A DNA stretch of 64,000 nt from Rutpela maculata. Taxonomy: Eukaryota > Arthropoda > Insecta > Coleoptera > Cerambycidae. The stretch lies in assembly GCA_936432065.2 (NCBI GenBank), contig OW386293.2, positions 25,370,234 through 25,434,233 of the forward strand, in the 5' to 3' direction. A model generated the notes under the pieces. It worked only from the letters and a program-made list of their open reading frames with translations. It had not been told where the DNA came from and ran no database searches. The number at the start of each line of letters is the position of its first letter. The first letter of the stretch is position 1. The translations under genes were made by a program, and so were the position numbers. Shown piece by piece: positions 32,216 to 44,344 of the stretch.

Positions 32216-32802
32216 TTCATGAAACTGTTAAAGAAGAAAAATATATACAGAGTGGCCATCCAAAGAAAAATTAATAAATGTGGCGAAGCATTATAATATT
32301 TAGCATGCAGTTAACACGGTCGGAGAAAGAATATAAAAAAATATATATACAGGGTGGCCACAAAAAATATATTAAGAGGGTGGACACCCAAAAAATATTA
32401 AAAAATGCTGAGGACGATAATATTTCGCATGCAGTTAATACAACTGTCAAAGAAAAATATAAAACAGAATATACAGGATCGTCACCTTAACAAGGTGAAG
32501 GAGGAAAATAATATTTCATATGTAGTTAACACAGCTGTCAAATACAAAAATATGAAAAATAATATACAAATCAAATGCGACGTTGGACGGTAATATTTCG
32601 CATGCAGCTAATGCAATTGTGGTCACTCAAAAAAAAAAAAGTTTAAAAATGTGAAGAAGGCCGATAATATTTCGCATGTAGTTAACACAACTGTCGAAGA
32701 AGGGAAATATGAAAAGAATAGGTACAGGGTGGTCACACAGAAAAAAAATGCAAAGGAGGACGATAATATTTCACATGCAGTTAATATAACTGTCAAGGAA
32801 TA

Positions 32803-32836
<34 letters not shown>

Positions 32837-33544
32837 CTTTATTCATACATCACTCATAAATACATTGAAACGTATACATAATATATAACAGATGGTGCAA
32901 CATAAATTACAATTTTATCTATTCATGAATATACAAATAAAGAAGAAGAATCCCTGAAGCATCTCTAAGATACTTGTACGGGTACAAAAATATAAACAAA
33001 TAACCATTTAATATAAATCATGCGATTTGAAAAAATATACACGGCGGTCCCCTAACAAAGCGAAGGAGGACGATGATATTTCGCATGTAATTAACATAAC
33101 TGTCGAAGAAGAAAAATATGAAAAATCATTCAGGGTGGTCACCAAAAAAATATTTAAAAAATGCGACGGGGAACGATAATATTTTGCATGCAGTTAATAC
33201 AACTGTCACAGAAGGAAACATGAAAAAATATATACAGGGTGGTCGCCCTAACAAAATTTTTAAAAAATGTGGCGGTGCTCGAAAATATTAGTTAACACAA
33301 CTGTGTATGAAACAAAATATACAGGGTGGTCACTCAAATTTTTCTTTAAAAGATGTGAAGGAGGACGATAATATTTCACATACAGTGTGTCCCAGGATAG
33401 ATGTAACAAGAGGTTATTGGACCAAAAATTTTGGAATTTTCAAAATATTAGTTAACACAAGTGTGTATGAAACTAAAAATATACAGGGTGGTCACTCAAA
33501 TTTTTCTTTAAAAGATGTGAAGGAGGACGATAATATTTCACATA
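32216..33544 (+). repeat. ~110 bp satellite array, forward block
   Basis: Roughly ten units with the order 'TATACAGGGTGGTCACC', A-run, 'ATGTGACGGAGGACGATAAT', 'ATTTCGCATGCAGTTAACAC', 'AACTGTCAAAGAAGAAAAAT'. Units vary by 10-20 percent and some are truncated. The last two units (33307-33473 and 33474 on) are a nearly identical ~166 bp duplication that includes a partial MITE end. Related units occur at 35669-36160 and 53935-54265. Confidence 0.85.
32801..32995 (-). mobile_element. LINE 3' end with (TTA)n tail
   Basis: A (TAA)n run at 32803-32835 is followed by CTTTATTCATACATCACTCA. Read on the minus strand this is '...TGAATAAAG' then (ATT)n, the usual 3' terminus of several insect LINE groups. 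The ~160 bp body lacks coding sequence. It interrupts the satellite array. Confidence 0.5.
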
Positions 33545-33678
33545 CAGTGTGTCCCAGGATAGATGTAACAGGAGGTTATTGGACCAAAAATTTTGTAATT
33601 TTGGAATGGTATTTGGGGATTCAGTCCTGCTTGTTGTAAAACTAAAGTATACCAAAAATGACTTGATTTGGAGTTCTA

Positions 33679-35532
33679 CAGGGTGTTTTATAAGCAAAGT
33701 TGTAAAAATCACCACTAATAAAGTACCTTTATTTTTCAAAATATGAAAAGTTATTTAAAATACAATTTTGTACCTCTATACCAAATTTCAGGAATATAAA
33801 ATTATTTTTTTGAAACTTCCCATTTTTGCGAATTAAGAGTTGAATTCATATTTAAAGTTGTGTAGGAGCAAATGTTAATCATCTTAAAAAGTAGGTTATT
33901 GGTAAATAAAAAATTGAATATACGAGATGTAAGAAGGTATAATGTTAATCGAACTAATTGTAAAACAAGAAACAATTACTAACAGAAGATTAATGAGGTT
34001 TAAAAATTATAACAAGTAATAAATGTCAAAAACATAACAGATTCACAAACAAATTAATTATTGACCAATACAAAACAATGTTTACACTTTTTTTATTATT
34101 CGACGTAGCTACCACCCACATCCACACACATTTCGATCCTTCGCCTGAAGTCCTTAAAACTGTTTCGAATATGAACTAACGGTATGGAGTTTACGGCATT
34201 TGTAATTCTCTGCTTCAATACTGCTACATCGTTAGGAAGTGGTTCAGCGTAAACCAACTGCTTGAGGCGACTCCATAAAAAGAAATCCAATATTGATTGG
34301 GGATCTCGCCGGCCACTTGATCGGTCCATTCCTGCAATCCAATTTTCTCCAAAATTTAAATTCAACCACCGATTAAACATTTCTGTGGAGTGGCCAGGGC
34401 AACTATCATGTTGAAAATGAACTAAAGGCATATCTCTTAAAATATTTAAATGTTCTTCAGATAATCTGTCAAGAAGCTGTAAATAAGTGTGCTAGTTTAA
34501 CCTTCCCTCAATGAAATAAGGTCCAATAACTCCAACGTGATAAGAAACGGTACACCACACATTCACTTTTTTATAATATTGTCTTCTACAATGAATTCTA
34601 AAATTTGGATTTTCAGAAGCCCAAAATCGACAATTCTGAGATGAAACAACACCATTGGTTGTGAATGTGGATTCATCTGAGAAAATTATGAAATGATGAA
34701 AAAATCTCTCTTCCATGATTTTTTCTCCAATGGTCAAACAAAAATCCAACCTACGGCCGTCATCTCCCTCTTCAAGCGTATGTTTATAATTTGCTTTATA
34801 AGCCCTAATTTTCTTTGCCTTGTAAATTCTTTGGAGTTCAGACTTGCTAATATTAATAAGAGCTGATCTCTCTCTTAGTGGCATCCTAGGATTTTCTATA
34901 ACAGAGGCATGAGCTATAATAGCCCCAAAATTGTCTTCATCATATGCTTTTATTTTTCTTTTCATATTAAGAACCCTACCTGTAGCCAAAAACTTTTTAA
35001 TTATTCTCATAGCCTGAGTACGTGACAAAGCAGTGTTTGGAAATTTCAAATTAAATTGGCTTACCACTTCTCTTAGCGAGTTTTCACCGCCAATTCCGTA
35101 GCATTGCACAATATAAATTTTTTCACGCACGGTGAGTACCATTTTCACTTAATTTTTTTTGCTTGGTTTGTTAATTTAAAACAGAAATTAAGGATAATAT
35201 TGACTACGTTTGACAGATATGTCAATAATAAATGATAAATGTGTATCCACTGCTTTTCTCATAGTCTACTTTTAGCTTCTACATAACTTTAAATATTAAT
35301 TCACAAAAAATAATTTCTATGCAGTTTTAATTGAATGGTTCAAAATAAAATACTAATTTATTGAAAAAATGGGAAGTTTCAAAAAAATAATTTTATATTC
35401 CTGAAATTTGGTATAGAGGTATAAAATTGCATTCTAAATAACTTTTCTGAGTGTAATTATTTCATATTTTGAAAAATAAAGGTACTTCATAATTAGTGGT
35501 GATTTTTACATCTTTGCTTATAAAACAGCCTG
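33679..35532. mobile_element. Mariner transposon, nearly full length
   Basis: Ends CAGGGTGTTTTATAAGCAAA and complement (right end CAGGCTG), TA-flanked at 33677-33678 and 35533-35534. TIR similarity continues for about 165 bp. Size 1854 bp. The transposase frame is on the minus strand. Confidence 0.85.
34096..35148 (-). pseudogene. Mariner-family transposase, one stop codon and a scrambled catalytic segment
   Basis: ATG at 35148; about 350 codons to the stop at 34096-34098. N-terminus 'LTVREKIYIVQCYG' and 'NTALSRTQAMRIIKKF' form the helix-turn-helix paired-like DNA-binding part. 'FSDESTFTTNG' carries the first catalytic Asp and 'WCTVSYHVGVIGPYF' follows. A TAG at 34492-34494 interrupts after 'IEGRLN'. 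Downstream, 'HFQHDSCPGH' carries the second Asp. The third motif, usually W-P-x-R-S-P-D-L, is replaced by 'MDRSSGRRDPQS' before 'ILDFFLWS'. An alternative frame there reads W-P-A-R-S-P, so two compensating indels are likely. Neighbouring TIRs are well preserved, which suggests a fairly young copy. Confidence 0.85.
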
Positions 35533-35668
35533 TAGAACACCAAATCAAGTCATTTTTGGTATACTTTAGTTTTACAACAAGCAGGACTGAATCCCCCAAA
35601 TACCATTCCAAAATTCCAAAATTTTTGGTACATTACACCTCTTGTTACATCCATCCTAGGACACACTG

Positions 35669-36160
35669 TATAGTTAACACAACTGTCAAAGAAGAAAAAT
35701 ATGAAAAAAATATACAGGGTTTCCACCGTAACGAAATTTAAAACAAAATGTGACGGAGGGTGATAATATTTCGCATGCAGTTAGCACAACTGTCAAAAAT
35801 GAAAAATATGGAAAAATATACAGGGAGGTCAGTCTAAAAAGATAATAAAAAAATATGACGGAGAACGATAATATTTGGCATGTGGCTAACACAACTGTCA
35901 AAGAAAGATAAAAAAATTGTACGGGGTGGTCATCCTAAAAGAATTGTGAAAAAATGTGAGGAATAATATTTCACAAATATCAAAGAAGAAAAATGTAACA
36001 ATTAAAATATGCAGCGTGGTCACCTAAAGAAAAAATTAAAAATATGTGACGGAGGACGATCATGTTTTCACATGCAGTTAAAACAACTGTCAAAGAAGAA
36101 AAATTTGAAAATTATACAGGTGGTCATCCTAAAAAAATTAAGGCAATAATATGAAAATAT
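35669..36160 (+). repeat. ~110 bp satellite array resumes after the MITE/mariner
   Basis: Four to five forward units with the same landmarks as 32216-33544 ('AACTGTCAAAGAAGAAAAAT', 'TATACAGGG', 'GACGATAATATTT'). Confidence 0.8.
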
Positions 36161-39060
36161 GAATATGAAAAATATACAATATTAAAATATAAAATAATTT
36201 ATGAATCATAAAACGTCCGGCAAGACGTTGCTAATAAGAAAAATAAATAAAGTACGATAAACAGAGAGGGAAGTTTTGGGTAAATACCTTTACCGATTTT
36301 TTTAAAGAGTGCTTCTGCAACTTGAATTTTCAATATCTTGAAAACGAATTAATAGAATTTGAAAATTTTTGATGAGTGGTATTCAGTGGAGGAAGAGCTT
36401 TCAAATGAGATATCATTGGCCCCATGACACCATTTAAAATTTTAGAGCTGTTGTTACAGAGCAAAGGGATGAATCGATTTTCAGGAGTGATATTGTTGTA
36501 AAACCTCCCAGAATTGGCCTAGGTCGAAGCCAAAATAAAATTTCGACTTAGGTAAAAAATTAATTTATTCATTTTCGATTATAACCTAACAAGTCTGAAG
36601 GGCTCCAGAGCCACAAACTAGCCCAAAAGGACCGTTCGTTAAGACGTTAGGCACGACCAGGTGAAACACCGAATTTTCACTTAGAAAAATATGATTTGGT
36701 CCAGGTCCTGAGAGTGAATGTATATGGGGGTCATGGAAAAATGATCCAAAAATAAAAGTATAATTTTTGATCATGGAAAAATAAACCATATACTTTTGCG
36801 ACATTTTTTCATTCCTCTACTAAAAGATAATGACCATGGAGGTACAGTCATTATATATGTTAGATCACGATTCACATGAGTGACTTTTTAAAAAAATTTA
36901 TTTACTTAAATGGAGCCAATGTTGGCTCTTGGAGAAGGAATATAATAATAATTAGAAGTGTTTCATTCTAAGTGAGTTTAATAACTGATTCTACAAAGTG
37001 TGTTTAGTCATATTTATAACATACAGAACCTGAGTAAGCAAAATATAGAACAAAGGAAATGCAATTCGACAATCAGCATAAAATATGAGAAACAAAGGTG
37101 AAACATAATATCTTTAAGATAAGCGATTAATAAGAGAAGTCGTTATCATGTAATATGATATACCTGTGAAGGTTTGTTATGACTAAGTCTTGGTAATAAG
37201 CGTATAATTTTATATAACATATATACTGTTCGAAAGACTGACTATAAAATTTTAGCTATTGAAACATCCCTAACCCTAGTCGTATATTTATCTCCTTATT
37301 TTTGTTGACCTAGCAAAATACACAAATTTGGCAGTTTACGTGATCGTCTAGATTTTTAAAGTTAGGACCCAAATTTACGTTGTGATAGTAATTTTATTGA
37401 AAACAGATTCTTTTTAAAGTTTGATATTACTTATTTCTATTTACTGCTTTAATTTATTTACCTTAATTTAAGAAACATTCATTTTATAATTCTCTTTACT
37501 TTTGGTACCCTTTTATTTGTTTGTATTTTATTTAATAAAGATTTCACCGAGATTACAATATTATTTGTAATCGCTTTATTTGTCTAAAGGATTATAATTT
37601 TATTAAAGCTCTTATTCCTGAAAAAGTATAATATTGAAAGAAAATACAGAAAACGTTTTAATACATTTATTTTAAAACGGTCGAAAAGTATACATGTAAG
37701 TTGTGGCAAAACGCCTCTATGAGAGTATAATATGTAGAATTCTCGTTGGGATAAATTATCCTAATTTCTAGAAGACAAATAAAGAGTTCGTAGGGATCAT
37801 AGTGTCACTTACGACTCTGAAATAGTCAGCACAAATCGGCAAACAGTCACCGAATAGCAAAACGGTGTTCACCGTTATCGTGAAACCTTAGAAAATTATG
37901 TTCGTATACCATAAAATCTCACAGTATACTCCCGGAAATCTCCCATGATATTGACAATCAAAACCAACACAAAATCTCACGTGACGGCTTTTACAATTGT
38001 CGAAGATTCGTCGCACACACCACAACAGGGTGGTGTGTAGGTAAGCCAACTGGGACCTGGCGTATTCTCTGGCGGGGTAGGCAAAACTGGTTGCCTATTA
38101 CCCGATGATACGCTTCGTAGGTATTAATTTTGTATTGAAAAGGCCATCACATGAAATCCTGTGTTAGCTATCCGGCCAATGTTACTCATAAAAGGAGCTA
38201 CTGTAAAACCTTATGGTATGTAAATAGTAGTACACTTATTGTACATATTCAATCCAGCTGACCGCGATACAGAAGTCATGGACTGAAGTTGTTTGTTTGC
38301 TATGTGTTACTGATTATTTCACAGTTTGCTAAATACATCCACAAGAAAGAATATTCCCCACGTAATCTTTACCTAAATTAATAAAGATCAATTTCATAAC
38401 TAAACAAATATTCTGCATAAAAATTACTATCAAGGTAGACTTTGAATGAAGAACAGGCAGCCACCTTTCAGTGTCACCTCTCACCTCCTGCAGAAATTTA
38501 GAATAAAACACAAGCAGTCACCTTTCAGTGCCACCTCTTGTAAAGGCTAGATCAATGAGGTATCTATCGGTCCCGCCAACTGATGGCGAGTCCGGATTCT
38601 CGCGGCTTTTTATATAATCCCACGGTGCCCGCGAGTTCTTTATGTCACCCTACATTAAGGAACTGTATCGTGCTTACATCATCTACCTTCGACGGATCCC
38701 GCTAGCTTGGATTATGCTATTAAAATTGCTCAATATACGATATAGTTTTCTCTCACACTGGATTTGTGACTCACCGGTAATTTACTATAGAGTTCTGTAT
38801 CGTTTGCGGTTACATTTTGTTTGTTTATATTTCCACCCTAGCTATTAGACTTTGTGCGTGAAGATTTTACTGTTTTAGAACGTATTTTAAAAATATATTT
38901 GTATACTGTACGAAATATTATTTACCTAAATAATGAATTAAATATTCCCCTATTCATAAAACAAATAGTTTTTAATTAAAATAATATTTAATTTATATTT
39001 AATTTTATATTGAATTATTATGAAATCCAGAATTAAGTAAATTTTGATTAACAACTTAGG
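36161..39060. other. No gene recognised; small hairpin and a repeated ~30 bp motif
   Basis: A 9 bp stem ACACACCAC/GTGGTGTGT lies at 38015-38038. 'CCACCTTTCAGTGTCACCTC' (38461) recurs as 'TCACCTTTCAGTGCCACCTC' (38519). 'TTTTTATATAATCCC' near 38609 could be TATA-like. Nothing here could be tied to the thioredoxin-like gene. Confidence 0.4.
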
Positions 39061-39560
39061 AAATTATTGAAAAAAAATTTACCTAGGTATGGTTCGTTTC
39101 ACTATGTTGGCAAATATTGGCAAAAAATCAGTGAAAATGGCCAGTCAAATTCTCGCATAAAACAAGTTTGGATTCACCCAGCGACTCAAAATTTGGACGA
39201 TTGGATTGGATGGTCAATACAAAGCGATGTTAGGAAAGCCAAATGTGGGGCTTTCCAAATAATAACCGCCTTGTGCATAAATGACTCAAAAATCCATTTT
39301 GCCAAAAAGTCGCTCGAAGGCGAGTCGGTATCATTTTTCCTATATTGAACCTGAATGGGGACTAGTACGCCATAAGACTGGCCGAAAGTTAGTAAACTTT
39401 TTATATTATTTTCAGCCAGGCATAATCTTACCATAATTACAAAATTTATAAATTCTTTTTTGAAAAGGTTCGCATTAAATTCTGAGGAAGTTGAATGAAT
39501 TTTTTCTACCAAATCGATTGTTAGCGCCCTCATTGGTTAGAAGTTACTTGCCTTAGTTGG
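39061..39560. other. Overlapping antisense ORFs, unrecognised
   Basis: A plus-strand ORF (39067-39348, 93 codons) overlaps a minus-strand ORF (39186-39533, 115 codons). Neither shows motifs I recognise and there is no splice or promoter support. The local G+C content is higher than the surroundings, so this could be a fragment of a decayed mobile element. Confidence 0.2.
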
Positions 39561-39569
39561 GGAGACGTG

Positions 39570-40375
39570 ATTATTATACTCTTCGCAAATACGAAAACGA
39601 AGAGTATATTGCATTTGATCGACACATTTCTAAAACCGTAAATATCGCTCGCAGGCAACAAATTTTCATATCATTGTGTTAGTGAACGAATTCTGAACCA
39701 CTTTCAAAATGTCCGTCCGTCTGTCTGTCCGTCCGTCTGTCTGTCCGTCCGTCTGTCTGTCCGTCCGTCTGTCTGCCCGTCTGTCCGTCACGTTTCTTGT
39801 AAGCACGATAACTCAAGAAAAATCCGATTGTATTGAAATTTGGACAGTGAATTAGTGTTAGCTAGAGGAAGAACCCTATTGTTTTTGAACAAAATCGATT
39901 AGTAAATAAAAATGTTATTAATGATTTAAATTTGAAAAACATTTTTTTGATTTTTATGTTTTTGCAATTGAATAGAAATCTGGTGAAATGATATTTCAAT
40001 ATAATATCTGAATATTTATATATTTTACAAATATACATTTCATAATGTAATATACAACCGTGAAAATATGATTTTAACTCGTGTCTTATAATATAAAAAT
40101 TTACATTTTTTTACGTGTAGTGTAGTGTTTTGTAGTTCTTACGTTTTTGACTCGAAATCCAAAGGTCCCGAGTTTGAAACCCAAATGGTATAGTTTTTTT
40201 TAATTTTTACTTTATTTTACACTGAGTATTTTACCAACTAAGTACTATAAAATTAAAAATGTCTAAAACTAACATTATTTACAAAAAACTGCGAAGAGTA
40301 TCCTATAGAATGTGTAACAGTTATATAAAAAGTTCAGTGAACAGGCGAAGAGTACGTTTTTAGCTTGTTTCACAT
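39570..40375 (+). repeat. Repeat unit with GTCC/GTCT microsatellite and hairpin end
   Basis: It starts with the hairpin TATACTCTTCG/CGAAGAGTATA (about 39574-39612) and ends near 40372 with 'GCGAAGAGTACGTTTTTAGC'. Tandem 16 bp units GTCCGTCCGTCTGTCT fill 39708-39790. This arrangement is typical of short non-autonomous elements. No ORF. Confidence 0.55.
40125..40195 (+). other. tRNA-like stretch (possible SINE head)
   Basis: 'TTTTTGACTCGAAATCCAAA' followed by 'GGTCCCGAGTTTGAAACCC' resembles an anticodon arm and T arm (box B consensus GGTTCGAANCC, here GAGTTTGAAACCC). The acceptor and D arms are not convincing, so I do not call a functional tRNA. Confidence 0.3.
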
Positions 40376-43056
40376 TATATCACTTTGCAAAATCTAACTG
40401 TATTGTTTTAAACCTATTGTAATGGCATTCTTTGAACTAATTGCATTTTATTGATGTCAGGACTTGTTGCTAGTCTTAATCCTTGGAGTTTTCGTTTGGA
40501 AGACCGAAACAACTGAGTTAATCGGAATCTCATGATTCCGCAAGTTTGATACTCAGTGTTCTGGTCGCCTTACGGGAGCTTGATAGGGATTTTTTTATGC
40601 TATTTTTTTCAGAACATTAAGTGTAGAATCCGTTATTTGTAGGTAAACAGATACAAATCACGTCAAACTCCAATCCCGTCGGAGAGAAATCTTCGATAGT
40701 GATTTTTTTCATGCAAAAATCACAAAAATCCTAACAGATAAAAATCACGTCAAATTTTTTTTATGCAAAAATTACAAAACTTCCCAGGCGTAAAACCCCT
40801 TATTGTCAGTAAATAAATGAAATGACGTCCTGAGAGAGCATCGTTAATGATCTGAGGTAGTGCAACCTTGTTACTGATCTATCGAGCTATATATTATCTA
40901 GAACCCGCTCGAGAGTGAAAGAACAGGGCAGAACGCGGCTGGCGCCCTTCTAAAAATTGGTGTCGCGTCACTTAGACGCACGGTAGTGAGTTCTTCTACG
41001 ATATCACCCTCGAAAATGAAACTGCAGTGTTTAAAAAAATCAATTTGAACTGAAGATCCGTCTATTTCATTTTCAATGGCTCACCCTCTATATAGTATGT
41101 AGTCTATATCTAGAATGGCAGAACAAAATTTCAGTTAGAAGGCCGTGACAGGCTGTAATAAACATACTTTGACGAACGTCTTGACTGGGAAATTTAAGCA
41201 ACAAGTTTTATATCTTTTCAAATATGAAAAAAATGTGTAGGTAAATAAAAAATGTATCGAGTTTATCTGCTCATCTGAACCGCCCACTAAGAATACGGCT
41301 AGCGCAGAAAAGCTAAATGTCATTAAAATAACAATTTTTTTTAGTTTGACGTGTTAATAATAAACATAATAGATAATGCCGTTTTCACGTTAAATTTTGT
41401 ATTTAAATGTCAATTTATAACTTCATCATAGCATAAATATATGCTAACACCTCTGTTGCGACTAATTAGTTCATACAGAGATCCTTTTTAGAAATTTCAA
41501 TTGAAGTAATATCGTGAAAGGGTGCAGTTAGGCAAACAAAATTGCATTATTATATGGCTAGTCTATAAAACAGTATTAGTGACATTAAAGTGAAACTAAA
41601 GCAATGTACACTCGTTTCAAAATTATCAATTTGCTACATGCGCACTCCCTTACTGCCTATAGTAGTAATCCAATTTAAAGTTTTTGAAATATTCATTTAT
41701 TTTTAAACGTTTGGTTGAATAAATTTAAGTGCGTAGCTCAATAAATTAAGACAAACTGCTTATGAGAGGAATTTATACTCTCTGTATACCGGGTGTCAAC
41801 GAGATCACGTTCCGGCCGCCATTTACTTATTCTTTAACTGGTCGAGTTTAAACTTAGCGTATGTCACATGCTACCAAGACGATATTTTTTATTCATAACT
41901 ATTTTTGTAACTTTATGATTTTCTGTATATGTTTAATGTTTTTAGTTTACTACCAATTTGTGGTATCTTTATAGTAGAGTAAATGTATATAAAGATTTAT
42001 CAGTTTTAAAAATATATTCGCATGGGCCAACTAAACTCAATTAAAAATGAATTTAACTAATCTTCAGTAACTTACAAATAATTTAATTTAATGTTAACAT
42101 TTTTTTGTATTTTTCATTATGCATTTTCTGTATGTTTGATTACTGTTTAATTAGCGAGGGCAATATTGTTGCCTACGATCCTTTGAAGTCTCTATCGATT
42201 CTATCGACTTTGTTTCTAGCTGGCATATATTCAGTTTAACTTCCTTTGTTTGTTTTATTTATTTAACCTTACAAAAAGTATTTGAAATCGGGGACAATTG
42301 AAGTAATTAAAGACTATTACGGCGTAGTTATAATTTGGGTTCAAGCGACATAAATTTGAGTAGCTGTATTGATTTCTTTGGTTTATATTAATTCCTTTTG
42401 TTTAATAATTTGTCTACTAATTCGTGTAGAAATTTAAGGCTTAAATAATAATAAAAAAGCCTAGCTTCAGTGGCGCCCAATGTGGGGCGCCAGTGAACCA
42501 TTATTTCAATTAAGAAAAACATTTATTTAAACAAGAAGAAATTCACTACGGCTTAAAGCTTACTTGTTTATGTCTTAACTATTTTTCGAAATTTTGTGCG
42601 GAGACCGCACTAAGCGGCCTGATGGCTGTTTGGTTTTTCTGGAACTACATTTTTATCCTTGACTCTCCACGAAACTACTAGGAATCCGTGCCCCTACAAC
42701 TGTTTTATATTTCACCCTAGAAAGATAAGATTTAGACAAGATATATTACTAAAGCACCCCACGCGTTAACTCTAGTGCTAATGGCGAACTAACTAAACTA
42801 ACTGTGTATTTTATAGTAATTTCGTGAGCACAGTGTCGGAGATATTTTTATGATGGAAAATATATAAATTGTAATAAATTTGACAAATTAAACCAGTGAT
42901 CTTCAGAGGTTAAAAATGAGCCGTTACAGACTCCAGATGATATTCTATAAATGAATGTACTAATTTCATAACTGTTTACGCTATTTTTAAATTTCTACAG
43001 TCAATTTGGTATATCTGTGAGAATTTCCTTTCCACAATAAAACCTCTTTAATCATA
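40376..43056. other. No gene recognised
   Basis: A+T-rich. 'TATACCGGGTGTCAACGAGA' near 41787 looks like an unpaired MITE end. Otherwise see the hairpin entry at 42471-42492. Confidence 0.4.
42471..42492. other. TGGCGCCC hairpin resembling an LTR-retrotransposon primer-binding site
   Basis: TGGCGCCC and GGGCGCCA are exact complements across a 6 base spacer. 'TGGCGCCCAAnGTGGGG' is a known primer-binding-site form downstream of insect LTR retrotransposon 5' LTRs. No matching LTR pair or gag/pol is visible, so it is only a candidate. Confidence 0.3.
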
Positions 43057-43424
43057 TTTGACACCAGAGCTGGGTCGGATACAGTTAGAATGTATTCGAA
43101 TACCTGATACGGATACATCAAATGTATTCGAATACCAGAGACAAGATACGGATACTTTTTGCTTTAAAAAGTATCCGAATACCTTGTATTCGAATACTTT
43201 TTTCGGATACGGATACCGGATACTTTTCTTTAGTTTGTGAAAAAATATTTTATGAAATTCAGTTTTCTTTAAAGCTGTCCGAGACGCTATCTGTTTCTTT
43301 TAAATAAATGTATGTAGTGCCTTTGGGTATTTTATTTGTTTTTTTTTTGTAACAAAACAGAGTCCACCAACAAAAAATTAATTTTTTCCGGTTAAGAATG
43401 TACTTTAATGTATACTTTCTGGCG

Positions 43425-43720
43425 CAATTTTAGATCCCAAAATACGCCATTCATTTTAGTCCGTTGCTAAGCAGCTATCAGAAAACAGTCCGGGAAAGTT
43501 ACTTTCCTGGCCTGAGCTGGGAAAGTAATTTCCTGGACTGTTTTCTATATATAAAAGTTACTTTCCTGGACTTTTTTATATATATATTTTAGACAGTAAA
43601 TAATAATCTCTGACTTTTTTCAAAACAATAGAAATTCTTAATTTATAATAATACCCATTGATTGCGATTTCAGTCGTCCGGGAATGTATTGCTTTTACTA
43701 CTAGATACACAGTGTACTAG
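43425..43720 (-). mobile_element. 'CATTCCCG' element, copy 3 (shortened)
   Basis: Shares 'CCGTTGCTAAGCAGCTATCA', 'ATATATTTTAGACA', 'CGTCCGGGAATGTATTGCTT' and the end 'AGATACACAGTGTACTAG' with copy 2. The hairpin half upstream of CGTCCGGG is deleted. A short local duplication of 'AAAGTTACTTTCCTGG' lies at 43495-43575. Confidence 0.65.
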
Positions 43721-44233
43721 TAGAGTGCATTAATACGCTTATTGTGACTTCCGTGGGAGTTTCATTGTTACAAGGTGAATTTGATATAAAATTAATGATG
43801 ATATACTCAAAATCTCAAAGCCGTCAAAAAAATGTCCTACTCAAAAGGTAATTATAATCAAAAAACGAGTTATTTCTTAGTGAATTAGGTGTTTTGATAG
43901 GCAGATACAGGCAGCCCCTTTGAGGGAGGAGCAGGGAGAGCAGGCATGATTTCTCGAGGTGGGTTTGTTCGAAAATCTACTTATTTTGACTAGTTCTATT
44001 CGTGGTTAAAAGGATTTGCTATTACTCAAAAGTAGAAATATCAAAACACCTAATTCACTAAGTAATAACTCGTTTTTTGATTATAATGACCTTTTGAGTA
44101 GGACATTTTTTGACGGCTTTGAGATTTTGAAACATCAGTATATCGTCATTAATTTTATATCAAATTCAGCTTGTAATAACGAAACCCCCACAGAACTTAT
44201 TTTTATGCGTATATCTGGGCACCGAGCACTCTA
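43721..44233. mobile_element. Foldback MITE with AGAGTGC ends
   Basis: Left arm 'TAGAGTGCATTAATACGC...GAATTTGATATAAAATTAAT...AAGCCGTCAAAAAAATGTCC' mirrors the right arm ending 'GCACTCTA'. Arms ~200 bp, centre near 43930. TSD not resolved. Confidence 0.7.
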
Positions 44234-44344
44234 CTATACTATTAAGTGCTATCTAGAAAAAAAAATCAACATTTTTAACAAAAACTAAAACATATGATAT
44301 GTCATTATTTATAGAAAGTTTTGCTTATACTGGAAAATACTCAA

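Larger units (their letters stand above)
33545..35668. mobile_element. Palindromic MITE split at its centre by a mariner
   Basis: Ends CAGTGTGTCC(C/T)AGGAT with TA outside (33543-33544 and 35669-35670). The two 134 bp halves, 33545-33678 and 35535-35668, are inverted copies of one another. The mariner 33679-35532 with its own TA sits exactly between them. A 54 bp partial copy of the left half is at 33382-33436. Confidence 0.8.

Noticed and set aside
31841..36160. CRISPR array, suggested by regular repeats
   Set aside because: Units are contiguous degenerate satellite monomers without unique spacers, in a eukaryotic context.
40125..40195. Functional tRNA gene
   Set aside because: Only a weak T-arm/anticodon-arm likeness; no acceptor stem or D arm.
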